19,047 bases of DNA from Prevotellaceae bacterium (GCA_031257655.1 JAIROF010000126.1:1-19047); one strand, 5' to 3'. Positions 1 through 7,922 are shown, numbered from the stretch's first letter. Translations and numbers: made by a program. The notes: generated from the letters alone by a model not told the origin.

Positions 1-118
1 TCTAAACTCTAAACTCTAAACTCTAAACTCTAAACTCTAAACTCTAAACTCTAAACTCTAAACTCTAAACTCTAAACTCTAAACTCTAAACTCTAAACTC
101 TAAACTCTAAACTCTAAA
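1..118. repeat. Heptamer tandem array (CTCTAAA)n
   Basis: About 17 uninterrupted copies of a 7-bp unit run from the window edge to base 118, so the true length is unknown. Every unit contains TAA. Because 7 is not a multiple of 3, the array stops all three plus-strand frames within 21 bp. It runs directly into a second, less perfect heptamer array. Confidence 0.97.
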
Positions 119-149
119 TTCCTAATTCGTAATTCCTAATTCTTAATTC
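117..149. repeat. Heptamer array (AATTCNT)n upstream of lgt
   Basis: Four units, AATTCCT, AATTCGT, AATTCCT and AATTCTT, plus a partial AATTC, are followed by six A and then the lgt ATG. The same unit family recurs at 7923-7957 inside the end of hisA. The array makes up the whole region just upstream of the lgt start. I see no TAnnTTTG promoter between it and the window edge. Confidence 0.9.
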
Positions 150-155
150 AAAAAA

Positions 156-1007
156 ATGTTGCTTTCTATTGTTTGGGGTATAGATCCCGAAATTTTCTCC
201 CTTGGGCCTATTCATCTGCGGTACTACGGGGTGCTGTTTGCGCTGGCGTTTGTATGCGATTACTTCATTATAATGCGCTTTTTTAAGCGCGACAAGCTGC
301 CGTTGGCGCTGCTCGACAAGCTCACCATGTGGGCGGTAATTTCGGCCATTGTAGGGCTGCGGCTTGGTCACTGCCTGTTCTACGAGCCGGCCTACTTCCT
401 GTCGCACCCGTTTGCCATGCTGAAAATCTGGGAGGGGGGGTTGGCAAGCCACGGCGCGGCGGTTGCTCTCCCGCTGGGGCTGTTCCTGTTTTGCCGCAAG
501 TACAAGATGAGCTACCTCTGGCTGCTCGACCGCATTGTTGTTGTGGTGGCGCTCACCGGATTCTTCATTCGCATCGGCAACCTGATGAACTCCGAAATCT
601 ACGGCGTGCAAACGTCCCTGCCGTGGGGCTTCATTTTTGAGCATCGCAGCGAAGTTGTGCCCAAGCACCCTACGCAAATTTACGAAGCCATAGCCTACCT
701 GCTGATATTCTTTCTCCTCCTGCACATTTTTGTGAAGAAAGATGGCCTGCGCAAGCGCGGAGGATTTCTGTTTGGCGCGTTCCTGACGCTGGTCTTCACT
801 TTCCGCTTTATTATCGAGTTCATTAAGGAGCGTCAGGTGGCCTTTGAGGAGGGAATGCCGCTCGACATGGGGCAGCTGCTCAGCATCCCCTTTGTGCTGA
901 CGGGCGTATTCCTGCTGGCTTATAGCCTCAGACGGCGTGCGCCGGAAAGCAAACCCTTTGTGGGCAACGCAACCTTTGTAGATACCTCAAAGAAGAAAAA
1001 AAAGTAG
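156..1007 (+). CDS. lgt: Phosphatidylglycerol--prolipoprotein diacylglyceryl transferase
   Basis: Lgt is the inner-membrane enzyme that moves diacylglycerol from phosphatidylglycerol to the lipobox cysteine of prolipoproteins, the first step of lipoprotein maturation. The 283-residue product has the usual length and several hydrophobic segments. Family motifs are visible: EGGLASHG at about 93-100, the signature RIGNLMNSEIYG at 139-150 with its essential Arg, HPTQIYEA at 171-178, and RFIIEFIKERQ at 217-227. The C-terminus is a lysine-rich tail. The ATG at 156 follows an A6 run right after a heptamer array and is the only start that keeps the N-terminal strand. The gene stands alone. A G7 tract at 434-440 is in frame here (codons for Glu-Gly-Gly). 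The DUF4249 lipoprotein downstream would be one of its substrates. Confidence 0.96.
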   Translation: MLLSIVWGIDPEIFSLGPIHLRYYGVLFALAFVCDYFIIMRFFKRDKLPLALLDKLTMWAVISAIVGLRLGHCLFYEPAYFLSHPFAMLKIWEGGLASHGAAVALPLGLFLFCRKYKMSYLWLLDRIVVVVALTGFFIRIGNLMNSEIYGVQTSLPWGFIFEHRSEVVPKHPTQIYEAIAYLLIFFLLLHIFVKKDGLRKRGGFLFGAFLTLVFTFRFIIEFIKERQVAFEEGMPLDMGQLLSIPFVLTGVFLLAYSLRRRAPESKPFVGNATFVDTSKKKKK

Positions 1008-1009
1008 AA

Positions 1010-1043
1010 GGCAACGAGGGCGGCTGTGGCTTGCCGGTTTTTT
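1010..1043 (+). terminator. Possible rho-independent terminator after lgt
   Basis: GGCAA at 1010-1014 can pair with TTGCC at 1031-1035, with GG and a T6 run just downstream (1038-1043). The stem is only 5 bp and the loop is long, so this is a weak candidate. Confidence 0.3.
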
Positions 1044-1076
1044 GAGAATTGAGAATTGAGAATTGAGAATTGAGAA
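1042..1076. repeat. Heptamer array (TTGAGAA)5
   Basis: Five exact copies of TTGAGAA. The unit carries TGA, so all three plus frames are closed inside the array. The last copy supplies the TTG that opens the GH2 remnant, and the preceding in-frame codon set contains TGA at 1064. The array therefore marks the exact point where the coding sequence of the remnant begins. Confidence 0.95.
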
Positions 1077-1354
1077 TCGACACATGGTTTTTGAACCGCA
1101 AGCTCGGCATGATGTTTGAAGCAAAGGTGAACGGCGGAAAGCTGGTGGTGAGCTCGGCAGACCTCACGCGAAATCCGGAAGAGCGAATAGTAGCGCGCCA
1201 GCTGCTGGAAAGCGTTCTGCGCTACATGAACTCGGACTATTTCCGGCCGCGGCACGAGGTGGACGCTGCAAGAGTTTTGGACATCTTCACCAAGCAGGAG
1301 CCTCCAATCAGCGCGTTCACCGTGCAGAACCCGATGGACCTTATTCCCAAGTAG
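1070..1354 (+). pseudogene. C-terminal remnant of a GH2-type glycoside hydrolase
   Basis: The 94 codons read as the very end of the large Bacteroidota GH2 beta-galactosidase type enzymes. That end has an IDTW stretch, then NRKLG, FEAKV, GKLVV, a VARQLLESVLRYM helix and the closing phrase NSDYFRPRHEV. From memory of the family these motifs sit in the last 80-100 residues of proteins of about 800-1000 residues. The catalytic barrel and the sugar-binding domains are absent. The reading frame starts inside a TTGAGAA array with a stop in frame at 1064. If anything is made, translation could start at TTG 1070 or at the ATG pair 1109/1112, giving about 80 residues. I read it as a truncated gene. A genuine small protein derived from this domain cannot be excluded. 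Confidence 0.6.
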
Positions 1355-1418
1355 CGCGCTGCTTCTGCGGATGCCGTAGCGTACAGCCCAAAATGAGCGT
1401 CAACCATTTAGAATAAAA

Positions 1419-2582
1419 ATGAAATATCCTGTCTTTTTTCTCCCGTTTGCGCTTGCGCTTGCGCTTGTCAGCGCGTGCGTAGAGCGCGTCGATATTGATA
1501 CAAATAGCCAGAGTCCAAAGCTGGTGGTGGTGGCGATGCTCTCCACCGATACCATGCAGCAGCGGGTAACCCTCACGAAATCTACCAGCTACTTTGGCGG
1601 CGACACCTGCCCGGCGGTAACCGATGCGCAGGTGTGGATAAACGACGAGCCGCTCACCCGGATAGACGGCGGAAAGGGTATTTACGCTACCCGAAGCGAT
1701 TTTTTCGCTGTGCCCGGCGGCCTCTACACGCTGCGCATACGCTACGACCTGAACGGCGACGGCGCGGACGAGGAGTTCTGGGCGGAGGACGTGGCGCCCC
1801 ACCGCATGTCGATGCCCGGAACGATGTTGACCCCCATGAACATGCGGGGTGATACCTCCATATACGCCCCTCCGTTCATTATTTCTGCCATCATTCAGCG
1901 CGAAAATATCAACGACAGCTATATTCGCATCGTCGAGCACTACCAAGGGAAAAGGAAGACGGAGAAGCTGTCGCAGTATTCTATAGGCGTAGTCCCGTAT
2001 GGTTTTGCCAACCTTATTCCGGTGCCCACCATTGGCAGCATTTCCCGCGGCGGCTTTCTGCTGGACGGGCAAACCGATACCATTTTCTACTGCCCCTTCG
2101 ATACGGTGAGCATGAGGGCAAACACCCTGAGCGAAGCGCTGTATCGCTACCTCTCGACGGCGCAGACGGAGAGCCGGGGGGGAGGCAACCCCATGTTTGG
2201 CGGTGCGCCGGCTAACGCGGAGAGCAACGTTCACGGCAACAACGTGGTGGGATGCTTTGGCGTTTACGCTGCCGGCAAGCCTGCGCACTTTGTGCTGCCC
2301 ATGAACACCAAAACGCTGGATGGCAACAGCGAATGGTTCAACCTGAACGACACCACCCTGTGCATCAGCATACAGAACAATGGCATTGCAACCTACCTTA
2401 CCGGCGCCAGAAAAGGGCAGCAGTACTTTGAGATGCAGAGCGTTGACGCCCGCATTAAAGGTTTTTGGGCGTTTAAGGATGGCGATAGGTCGAGGCCGCG
2501 GAGGTTTGTGATGAAAAGCTACGACGAATTTTGGAGCGGCTCCGGCGATGAGAAGTGGCAGCACGAGAGGAGACGGCGCTAA
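1419..2582 (+). CDS. DUF4249 family lipoprotein
   Basis: This 387-residue protein has a lipoprotein signal peptide with lipobox LVSAC (Cys20), so it should be lipidated and placed in the periplasm or outer membrane. The mature part starts with the DUF4249 pattern: an acidic IDTNSQSPKLVVVAML strand followed by repeated beta-strand phrases such as AVTDAQVWIND and GGLYTLRIRYDLNGD. DUF4249 proteins are of unknown function. In most Bacteroidota they are encoded next to a TonB-dependent receptor, but here the gene is alone with no receptor within 12 kb. The signal-peptide core is encoded by three copies of GCGCTT (1449-1466). The protein ends in a run of four arginines. A perfect inverted-repeat element begins 13 bp after the stop codon. 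Confidence 0.85.
   Translation: MKYPVFFLPFALALALVSACVERVDIDTNSQSPKLVVVAMLSTDTMQQRVTLTKSTSYFGGDTCPAVTDAQVWINDEPLTRIDGGKGIYATRSDFFAVPGGLYTLRIRYDLNGDGADEEFWAEDVAPHRMSMPGTMLTPMNMRGDTSIYAPPFIISAIIQRENINDSYIRIVEHYQGKRKTEKLSQYSIGVVPYGFANLIPVPTIGSISRGGFLLDGQTDTIFYCPFDTVSMRANTLSEALYRYLSTAQTESRGGGNPMFGGAPANAESNVHGNNVVGCFGVYAAGKPAHFVLPMNTKTLDGNSEWFNLNDTTLCISIQNNGIATYLTGARKGQQYFEMQSVDARIKGFWAFKDGDRSRPRRFVMKSYDEFWSGSGDEKWQHERRRR
1449..1466 (+). repeat. In-frame hexamer repeat in a signal peptide (GCGCTT)3
   Basis: Three exact copies encode Ala-Leu pairs in the hydrophobic core of the DUF4249 lipoprotein signal peptide. Gain or loss of a unit would keep the frame and change the core by two residues. Confidence 0.9.
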
Positions 2583-2595
2583 GCCTGCCTTGGAT

Positions 2596-2725
2596 AACCT
2601 CTAAAAACCCCAAACGCTACGCTCTATGCCCCCTCGTCAACATGCTCAATTACTGCGCTCATTTACTTTAGCAAGCTCCGCTTTTGCCTCAGTCGCAAGC
2701 CTTGATTTTGGGGTTTTTAGAGGTT
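2596..2725. repeat. 130-bp inverted-repeat element, copy A
   Basis: The element is bounded by a perfect 19-bp inverted repeat, AACCTCTAAAAACCCCAAA at 2596-2614 and its complement at 2707-2725. The interior is similar to copy B at 18669-18798, which also spans 130 bp; shared blocks include ACGCTACGCT, ACTGCGCTCATTTACTT and CTCCGCTTTTGCCTCAG. It lies between the converging DUF4249 and thiN genes and overlaps the end of thiN. It encodes no transposase, so it looks like a MITE- or REP-like dispersed repeat. The long stem could also act as a two-way terminator. Confidence 0.85.
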
Positions 2726-3330
2726 ACGCTTGGATATTCTCTGAACACCAGCACGCCGCCCCCCGAGCAGCGCACCGTGAACACATCGCCCAGCGATTCG
2801 TTCAGCGTACCCATCCACCACGAGGGTAGGGGAGCGTTGCAAAGGGGGTACTTCAGCCCTGCGGTTGTAATCCTGACCTGCGGCGACAGGCAAAAGATTG
2901 ACGCCTGCTGCCCCGCAAAGCTCTCAAAGGCAGCGTCGCACCGCGTGACGTTGAGCGCGCCGTAGCTTGTGAGCATTTGAACGCTCAGCTCCCGGGCGTA
3001 GTCCGACAGGAGCGATATGTTGCCCAGCGTATGGTCCTCCCGCTTTCCGGTTGCCCCAAGAATGGTCACCTCGCGGAGGCCTTTTTGCCTGCAAAAGCTG
3101 ATTGCCTTGGTGAGGTCGTTGCTTTCCTGCTCTGCTTCGCGGTGAATTTTGCCGGCAAAGCGCTTTTTCAGCTCCGGCGAAATGCTGTCCAAATCCCCCA
3201 CAACGTAATCAGGCTCCATGCCAAGCTGCAGCAAGCCCTCCACCGCGCCGTCGCAGCATACAACGGTGGTTGCGCTTTGCAGCTGCTGTAGCGCTATGCC
3301 GTGCGCCGGAAGCTCCCCATGCGCCAGCAC
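2689..3330 (-). CDS. thiN: Thiamine pyrophosphokinase
   Basis: ThiN transfers pyrophosphate from ATP to thiamine, making thiamine diphosphate in the cytoplasm. Counting from GTG 3330 the family motifs are CCDGA at 25-29, GDLDS at 45-49, the ESNDLTKA segment at 69-76 and GATGKREDHTLGN at 92-104. A C-terminal beta domain follows, with GLKYPL and GTLNES. The length (213 aa) fits the family. The start is uncertain: the frame is open upstream to a TGA but contains no ATG, GTG or TTG before 3330. The conserved first strand seems to begin one or two residues earlier, so a rare start such as ATA or ATT is possible. The last 11 or so residues and the TGA stop come from inverted-repeat element copy A. 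The function call is secure. Confidence 0.9.
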   Translation of the reverse strand: MLAHGELPAHGIALQQLQSATTVVCCDGAVEGLLQLGMEPDYVVGDLDSISPELKKRFAGKIHREAEQESNDLTKAISFCRQKGLREVTILGATGKREDHTLGNISLLSDYARELSVQMLTSYGALNVTRCDAAFESFAGQQASIFCLSPQVRITTAGLKYPLCNAPLPSWWMGTLNESLGDVFTVRCSGGGVLVFREYPSVTSKNPKIKACD

Positions 3331-3721
3331 TACCGTCGGAAACTTTTCTATGAGGCTGAATGTTTTGATAATTCTTAATTTTTGATTCTTAGCTCAACTT
3401 GCAAAGCAGCTTTGCTCGTTGGGTAATGTCATAAATTGTACGATACGGTAAGTATTATGCTGATTATAAATCATTTAAATTAATGAGGTTAATGAGGTTA
3501 ATGAAGTTGTTATTTCTACTATATCTCCCTGCTACTGATGTTGTTTTGTTGTTAAAATTAGGTGTAAATTAGGTTTTTCACCCCCGCCAATTTATGACAC
3601 TACCTACTCGTTGTATTGTCCACAGATTGCACAGATTTGCAGAGATAAGACCTTCGGCGTCAGTAAAATTAACGATTACTATCCAGCGACATTTAACCAT
3701 TTAACCATTAACCATTAACCA
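3331..3721. other. Intergenic stretch with repeat-derived element
   Basis: No gene is supported in these 391 bp between thiN and rarA. The interior holds a 12-bp perfect inverted repeat, TGTCATAAATTG at 3427-3438 and CAATTTATGACA at 3588-3599. Between the arms lie an AT-rich block (GCTGATTATAAATCATTTAA) and a 9-bp tandem repeat at 3480-3506. After the right arm comes a CACAGATT-type repeat (3620-3645). The same blocks occur in a different order at 9129-9290, which suggests a dispersed composite element. An array of TTAACCAT/TAACCAT units closes the region at the rarA stop. Confidence 0.7.
3480..3506. repeat. 9-bp tandem repeat (TTAATGAGG)3
   Basis: Two exact copies and a third with one change (TTAATGAAG) lie inside the intergenic element. 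Confidence 0.9.
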
Positions 3722-3724
3722 TTA
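3693..3724. repeat. TTAACCAT / TAACCAT array at the rarA stop
   Basis: Two 8-bp units are followed by two 7-bp units. On the minus strand the first unit supplies the TAA stop codon of rarA (3722-3724), and the rest of the array follows directly. Confidence 0.9.
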
Positions 3725-5002
3725 GTTCATTTTGTATTTTCCTTTCCAGAGTTGCTCCAGGCGCGCTTTTATTTCGCGCTCTTTGGGGCTGTCGCCCGGG
3801 ATGTAGAAGGTGGTTCCCGCTATTTTTTCGGGTAGGTAGTCGAGGGTGACAAAGTTGTCCTGATAGTCGTGGGCGTACTTGTAGCCCTTGTGGTATCCGA
3901 GGTCTTTCATGAGCTTTGTTGGGGCGTTGCGCAGGTGGAGCGGCACCGGCAAGTCGCCCGATTGCCGCACCTGCGCTATGGCGGCTTCAACGGCCATGTA
4001 CGATGCGTTGCTCTTGGGGCTGGTGGCTAAGTAAACCGCGCACTGCGCCATTACGATTCTTCCTTCGGGCATCCCTATCACCTTCACCGCATCGAAGCAG
4101 GCTTGGGCCATGAGCAGCGCGTTGGGGTTGGCCAGCCCCACGTCTTCGGCGGCCAGAATCACCATGCGACGTGCAATGAACAGCGGGTCTTCGCCGCCCT
4201 CAATCATGCGCGCCAGCCAGTACACGGCCGCGTTGGGGTCGCTGCCGCGCATGCTTTTTATGAACGCCGAAATGATGTCGTAGTGCTGCTCGCCATTTTT
4301 GTCGTACAGGGCGATGTTTTCCTGCAGCCGCTCGGTTACGATGCTGTTGTTGATGGTGATTTCGTTGCCGTTGAACGAGCTGACCACGATTTCCAGCACG
4401 TTGAGCAGCTTTCTGGCGTCGCCCCCCGAAAAGCGAAACAGCGCCTCCGTTTCTTCGATGTTAAAGCGCAGCTGCTTCAGGTCGGCGTCGGTGGCGATGG
4501 CTCGTGCTAAGAGCGTTTTTAAATCGTCCGCTTCGAGCGATTTGAGCACGTAAACCTGGCATCGCGACAGCAGCGGCGATATGACCTCAAACGAAGGGTT
4601 TTCGGTGGTTGCGCCAATGAGCGTGACCGTTCCATGCTCTACCGCCCCCAGCAGCGAATCCTGCTGAGACTTTGAGAACCGGTGTATTTCGTCGATAAAG
4701 AGGATGGGGTTGGGCGCGCTGAAGAAGCGCTGCCGCTTGGCGTCTTCAATCACCTCGCGAACGTCCTTCACCCCGGCGTTTACGGCGCTAAGCGTGTAGA
4801 ACTTGCGCTTTTGACGGTTGGCGATGATGCGCGCCAGCGTGGTTTTGCCAACGCCGGGAGGCCCCCACAGGATGAACGAGCTCAGCTTGTCGCCCTCTAT
4901 CATCTGGCGCAGCACCGCCTTTGCCCCAACTAAGTGCTGCTGGCCAACGTACTCGTCCAGCGTTTGTGGACGTATTCGCTCTGCTAAAGGAATGTTTGGC
5001 AT
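3722..5002 (-). CDS. rarA: Replication-associated recombination protein A (AAA+ ATPase)
   Basis: RarA (MgsA, relative of eukaryotic WRNIP1) is a cytoplasmic tetrameric AAA+ ATPase that acts at stalled replication forks and single-strand gaps. The 426-residue product shows the full set of motifs: Walker A GPPGVGKTT at 47-55, Walker B LFIDEIHRF at 101-109, sensor 1 ATTENPSF at 131-138 and the arginine-finger region LLSRC at 144-148. The C-terminal part has the MgsA/RarA tetramerisation features, including SDPNAAVYWLARMIEGGEDP and the NAPTKLMKDLGYHKGYKYAHDY region. The ATG at 5002 begins the usual PLAERIRP opening. It lies 55 bp downstream of the rhamnosidase stop, and that gap is made of two heptamer arrays. 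Its own stop lies at the edge of a third array. Confidence 0.97.
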   Translation of the reverse strand: MPNIPLAERIRPQTLDEYVGQQHLVGAKAVLRQMIEGDKLSSFILWGPPGVGKTTLARIIANRQKRKFYTLSAVNAGVKDVREVIEDAKRQRFFSAPNPILFIDEIHRFSKSQQDSLLGAVEHGTVTLIGATTENPSFEVISPLLSRCQVYVLKSLEADDLKTLLARAIATDADLKQLRFNIEETEALFRFSGGDARKLLNVLEIVVSSFNGNEITINNSIVTERLQENIALYDKNGEQHYDIISAFIKSMRGSDPNAAVYWLARMIEGGEDPLFIARRMVILAAEDVGLANPNALLMAQACFDAVKVIGMPEGRIVMAQCAVYLATSPKSNASYMAVEAAIAQVRQSGDLPVPLHLRNAPTKLMKDLGYHKGYKYAHDYQDNFVTLDYLPEKIAGTTFYIPGDSPKEREIKARLEQLWKGKYKMN

Positions 5003-5009
5003 AATAGAG

Positions 5010-5037
5010 AACTAAGAACTAAGAACTAAGAACTAAG
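5010..5037. repeat. Heptamer array (AACTAAG)4 before rarA
   Basis: Four exact copies sit 8 bp upstream of the rarA ATG, in the short gap after the rhamnosidase gene. The unit carries TAA on the plus strand. Confidence 0.95.
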
Positions 5038-5042
5038 TGACA

Positions 5043-5070
5043 ACTACTCACTACTCACTACTCACTAATC
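5043..5070. repeat. Heptamer array (ACTACTC)n at the rhamnosidase end
   Basis: Three exact units and one variant (ACTAATC). Read on the minus strand the array encodes the last residues, Ser-Glu, and the TAG stop (5058-5060) of the rhamnosidase, and then offers further TAG and TGA triplets in other frames. Confidence 0.93.
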
Positions 5071-7793
5071 ACCAGCCGGTAGCTTCCGGCGGGCAGGCGG
5101 TATGCTTCTCCTTCGCTTTTTCCCTTGCCCACCGTTAGGGGTTGCAGGAGTAGCGGTTTTTTGTCGGCGTCCAGCTGCGCTTTTTTCAGCGAATATCCTT
5201 TGGGCAGGGAGAGGGTCGCCGTGCAGCTTGGCGGTACCACCACGTGGTAGCGGACGGTCTTTTTATTTTTCCGCTCCCAGTGCGACACGATTTTTCCGCG
5301 CGGCGAATCGTAGGAGACGTTTGCGAAGCTCAAGCCCTTCACGAAGTGCGGCTGCAGGAAAAAATGCCTGAATCCCGGCTGCTCGGGGTCGGTGCGGATG
5401 CCCCCTAAGGCCTTGTAGAACCATGCGCTTACTTCGCCAAACATGATGTGGTTTAGCGACATTTCGCGCGCTTCGCCGATGGCCGGCCAGCCCTCGTACA
5501 GGGTGGTGGCATTGTCTTTCACTATCCAGTGCCCCAGCGAAGGGTAGGTTTCCTGTGCGGCAACGGTGTAGGCCAGGTCGGCATAGCCGTTTTCGCTCAG
5601 CGCGTGGAAAATGGCTTTCGTTCCCAGCAAGCCCACGTTGAGGTGGCTGTTGTCCACTTCTGCGACCCGTTGGGCTAAGCTGGCGGCCACCCTTTCGCGC
5701 AGCTCGTCGGGCACAAGTCCCCAGAGCAGGGCGGTGCTCATTTCCGTCTGGTAGCCATGCCCGTAAACGGCTGTTTCGCGGTTGAGGTATTCGCGGTTGA
5801 AGGCAGCCTTAATTTCTTCTGCCAGCGCGGCGTACTTGGCGTAGTCGTCCGTTTTTCCGAAAAGCCCGGCCGTTCGCGCCAGGATGGATACGGTGCGGTA
5901 GTAGTAAACGGTGGTGGTAAATTTCTGCGGCGTTTGCGCCTGTACGGGCACCCAGTCGCCCAGGCCCAAGCTGCACAGGCCGTCGGGGGACATTTCGGCG
6001 GTGCGGTCAACGTACCGTTTGATGTTGTCGTACATGTTTTCTAAGAGCCGGCTGTCGCCGTAGAACTCATATACCGCCCAGGGGATAATGGCTACGCTAC
6101 CTGTCCAGTCGGGTCCGGTAGCCCAGTCCAGCCCCCAGCCGCTCGTGGGAATGATGTTTGGCAGCAGGCCGTTGGGCTGCTGCTCGTCCTGGTGGTCGGC
6201 CATCCACTTTTCGTACACGGTTACGCCGTCGAAGTTGTACAGCCCCAGGTCGACGGCGTAGCTGGCGTCGCCCGTCCATCCGTTTTTTTCGCGGTGCGGG
6301 CAGTCGGTAGGGTAGCCGAACATGTTTGCGAGGTAGGAGCAGTTGGCCGCAAACCAGATTTTGTTAATGGTGGGGTTGGCGGTTTCGACGCGCCCAGCCG
6401 GCGGCAAATCGCTGTGCATGAACCATCCCTCCAGCGATGTGGCGGTGAGCTCCACCGGCTTGTCTGCGGTAACCTCCACGTACCGGAAGCCCTTGTAGCT
6501 GAATCGCGGCATAAACTCCTCCTCCTCTCCGCCTTTGAGGATGTAGACGTCGGTGGCAAAGGGGTCGGATTTATCCACCGGGCGGTAGTGCTCTTCGACG
6601 TTGTGCAGGTCTATGCTGTCGTTGGGGCGGAGGATTTCGGCGTGAGCGAGGCGAATCTCCGTTCCGGCTTCACCTTTGACGCGCAGCCGGCTTACGCCGG
6701 CAATGTTTCGCTCCAGGTCGAAGATGTAGCGCCGGTCGCTGAGCTTTTTGAAGCGTTTTGCCGGTATTTTCTCCACGTTGCGGATGGGGTGCAGCTGCTG
6801 TGCGACGATGCGCTGCGAAGGCGCCAGGCGGTAGATGGCGTTTTGCCATTGGGCGTCGTCAAAGCCTGCGGCGTTCCACCCCGGCTGCTCTAAGCGGGCG
6901 TCGTAGTGTTCGCCCGTGTAGATGCTGTTAAAAATGACGGGGCTAAGGCTGGTTTTCCAGTCCCTGTCCGACCGGATGGTTTCCGTTGAGCCGTCGGCGT
7001 ACGTAATGCGCACATCCAGGCAAAAGGCGGGGCGGTCGCGCCAGGGCGCGCGGTGAAAATACCACACGGCTATGGATTGCAGGTTGTACCAGCCGTTTCC
7101 CAGCAGGACGCCGATGGCGTTTTGTCCGGTTTGCAGCGCCTGCGTAACGTCGTAGGTGACGTACAGGTTTCGCCGGTCAAAATGCGTAAACATGGGGTCG
7201 AGGCGGTGGTCGCCGATGCGCTTGCCGTTGATGTACAGCTCGTACAGCCCGGCAACGGCAACGTATGCGCGGGCCGACTTGATGGCCTTTGTCGCCCGAA
7301 ACTCCTTCCGGAAGTACGGCGCCGGCTTTACGTGGATGCCGTTGCCGCCGTGATGTTCGCCATCGCTAATCCAGTAGCCTTTCCAGCTGGAGGTCTCCAT
7401 CATTCCCGTTTCAAAGGACGATACCCCGGACGTTCTGGTGGCATTGTCCATGTCCGTTATCTCCACCCGCCAAAAGTAGGTTGTGAAGGGCGTGAGCGGT
7501 TGGCCGGCGTAGGCCACCAGCATGTCGTCGGAGGCAGCGCTTTGGTCCCAGGCCGTGCCGACGCCGCCGGCTACCGCTACGGAATCCGTTCCGACAATGA
7601 TTCGGTAGGCCCGCTGAACGGCGCCGTGCCGGTCGTCCTGCAGCTGCCACGACAGGCGCGGGCTGCGGGCGTCGATGCCCAATGGCTGGGCTAAGTATTC
7701 GCAGCGAAGCTGCACCGGCTGAGGCGGCACCTGCGCAGGCAGGGCGCCTGCACAGGCAAAGAGGGCGATAAGAAAGGTCGTTTTTTTGTACAT
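5058..7793 (-). CDS. Secreted alpha-L-rhamnosidase, GH78
   Basis: The enzyme hydrolyses terminal alpha-L-rhamnose from plant or microbial glycans. The ATG at 7793 gives 911 residues and a clean signal peptide ending at PAQ (about residue 21); an upstream frame extension to 7898 would bury this signal and is rejected. GH78 domains follow: an N-terminal Fn3-like region (DARSPRLSWQL, FWRVEI), the YVAVAGLYELYINGKRIGD galactose-binding-like module, and the (alpha/alpha)6 barrel. The barrel motif DCPHREKNGWTGD gives Asp497, Glu502 and Asp509, in the spacing of the GH78 acid cluster. Glu767 in LYEGW matches the second catalytic Glu. A C-terminal beta-sandwich ends the protein. No Sus genes or other sugar genes are nearby. 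The protein ends inside a heptamer array. Confidence 0.95.
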   Translation of the reverse strand: MYKKTTFLIALFACAGALPAQVPPQPVQLRCEYLAQPLGIDARSPRLSWQLQDDRHGAVQRAYRIIVGTDSVAVAGGVGTAWDQSAASDDMLVAYAGQPLTPFTTYFWRVEITDMDNATRTSGVSSFETGMMETSSWKGYWISDGEHHGGNGIHVKPAPYFRKEFRATKAIKSARAYVAVAGLYELYINGKRIGDHRLDPMFTHFDRRNLYVTYDVTQALQTGQNAIGVLLGNGWYNLQSIAVWYFHRAPWRDRPAFCLDVRITYADGSTETIRSDRDWKTSLSPVIFNSIYTGEHYDARLEQPGWNAAGFDDAQWQNAIYRLAPSQRIVAQQLHPIRNVEKIPAKRFKKLSDRRYIFDLERNIAGVSRLRVKGEAGTEIRLAHAEILRPNDSIDLHNVEEHYRPVDKSDPFATDVYILKGGEEEEFMPRFSYKGFRYVEVTADKPVELTATSLEGWFMHSDLPPAGRVETANPTINKIWFAANCSYLANMFGYPTDCPHREKNGWTGDASYAVDLGLYNFDGVTVYEKWMADHQDEQQPNGLLPNIIPTSGWGLDWATGPDWTGSVAIIPWAVYEFYGDSRLLENMYDNIKRYVDRTAEMSPDGLCSLGLGDWVPVQAQTPQKFTTTVYYYRTVSILARTAGLFGKTDDYAKYAALAEEIKAAFNREYLNRETAVYGHGYQTEMSTALLWGLVPDELRERVAASLAQRVAEVDNSHLNVGLLGTKAIFHALSENGYADLAYTVAAQETYPSLGHWIVKDNATTLYEGWPAIGEAREMSLNHIMFGEVSAWFYKALGGIRTDPEQPGFRHFFLQPHFVKGLSFANVSYDSPRGKIVSHWERKNKKTVRYHVVVPPSCTATLSLPKGYSLKKAQLDADKKPLLLQPLTVGKGKSEGEAYRLPAGSYRLVISE

Positions 7794-7922
7794 AAGGCTT
7801 ACTTTTGGATTAAAAAACATAAAAACATAAAAACAAAATAAGGCGTTTACGCTTTGCCCGGCATTGATGTTGCGCAAGGATTTGCAAAGAGCGGGCAAAC
7901 GCCGCCCCTACACGACTGCGCC

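Noticed and set aside
1..149. CRISPR array
   Set aside because: The repeats are 7 bp, directly joined and without spacers.
7794..7898. N-terminal extension of the rhamnosidase
   Set aside because: It would place 35 residues before a clean signal peptide; the ATG at 7793 is the natural start.
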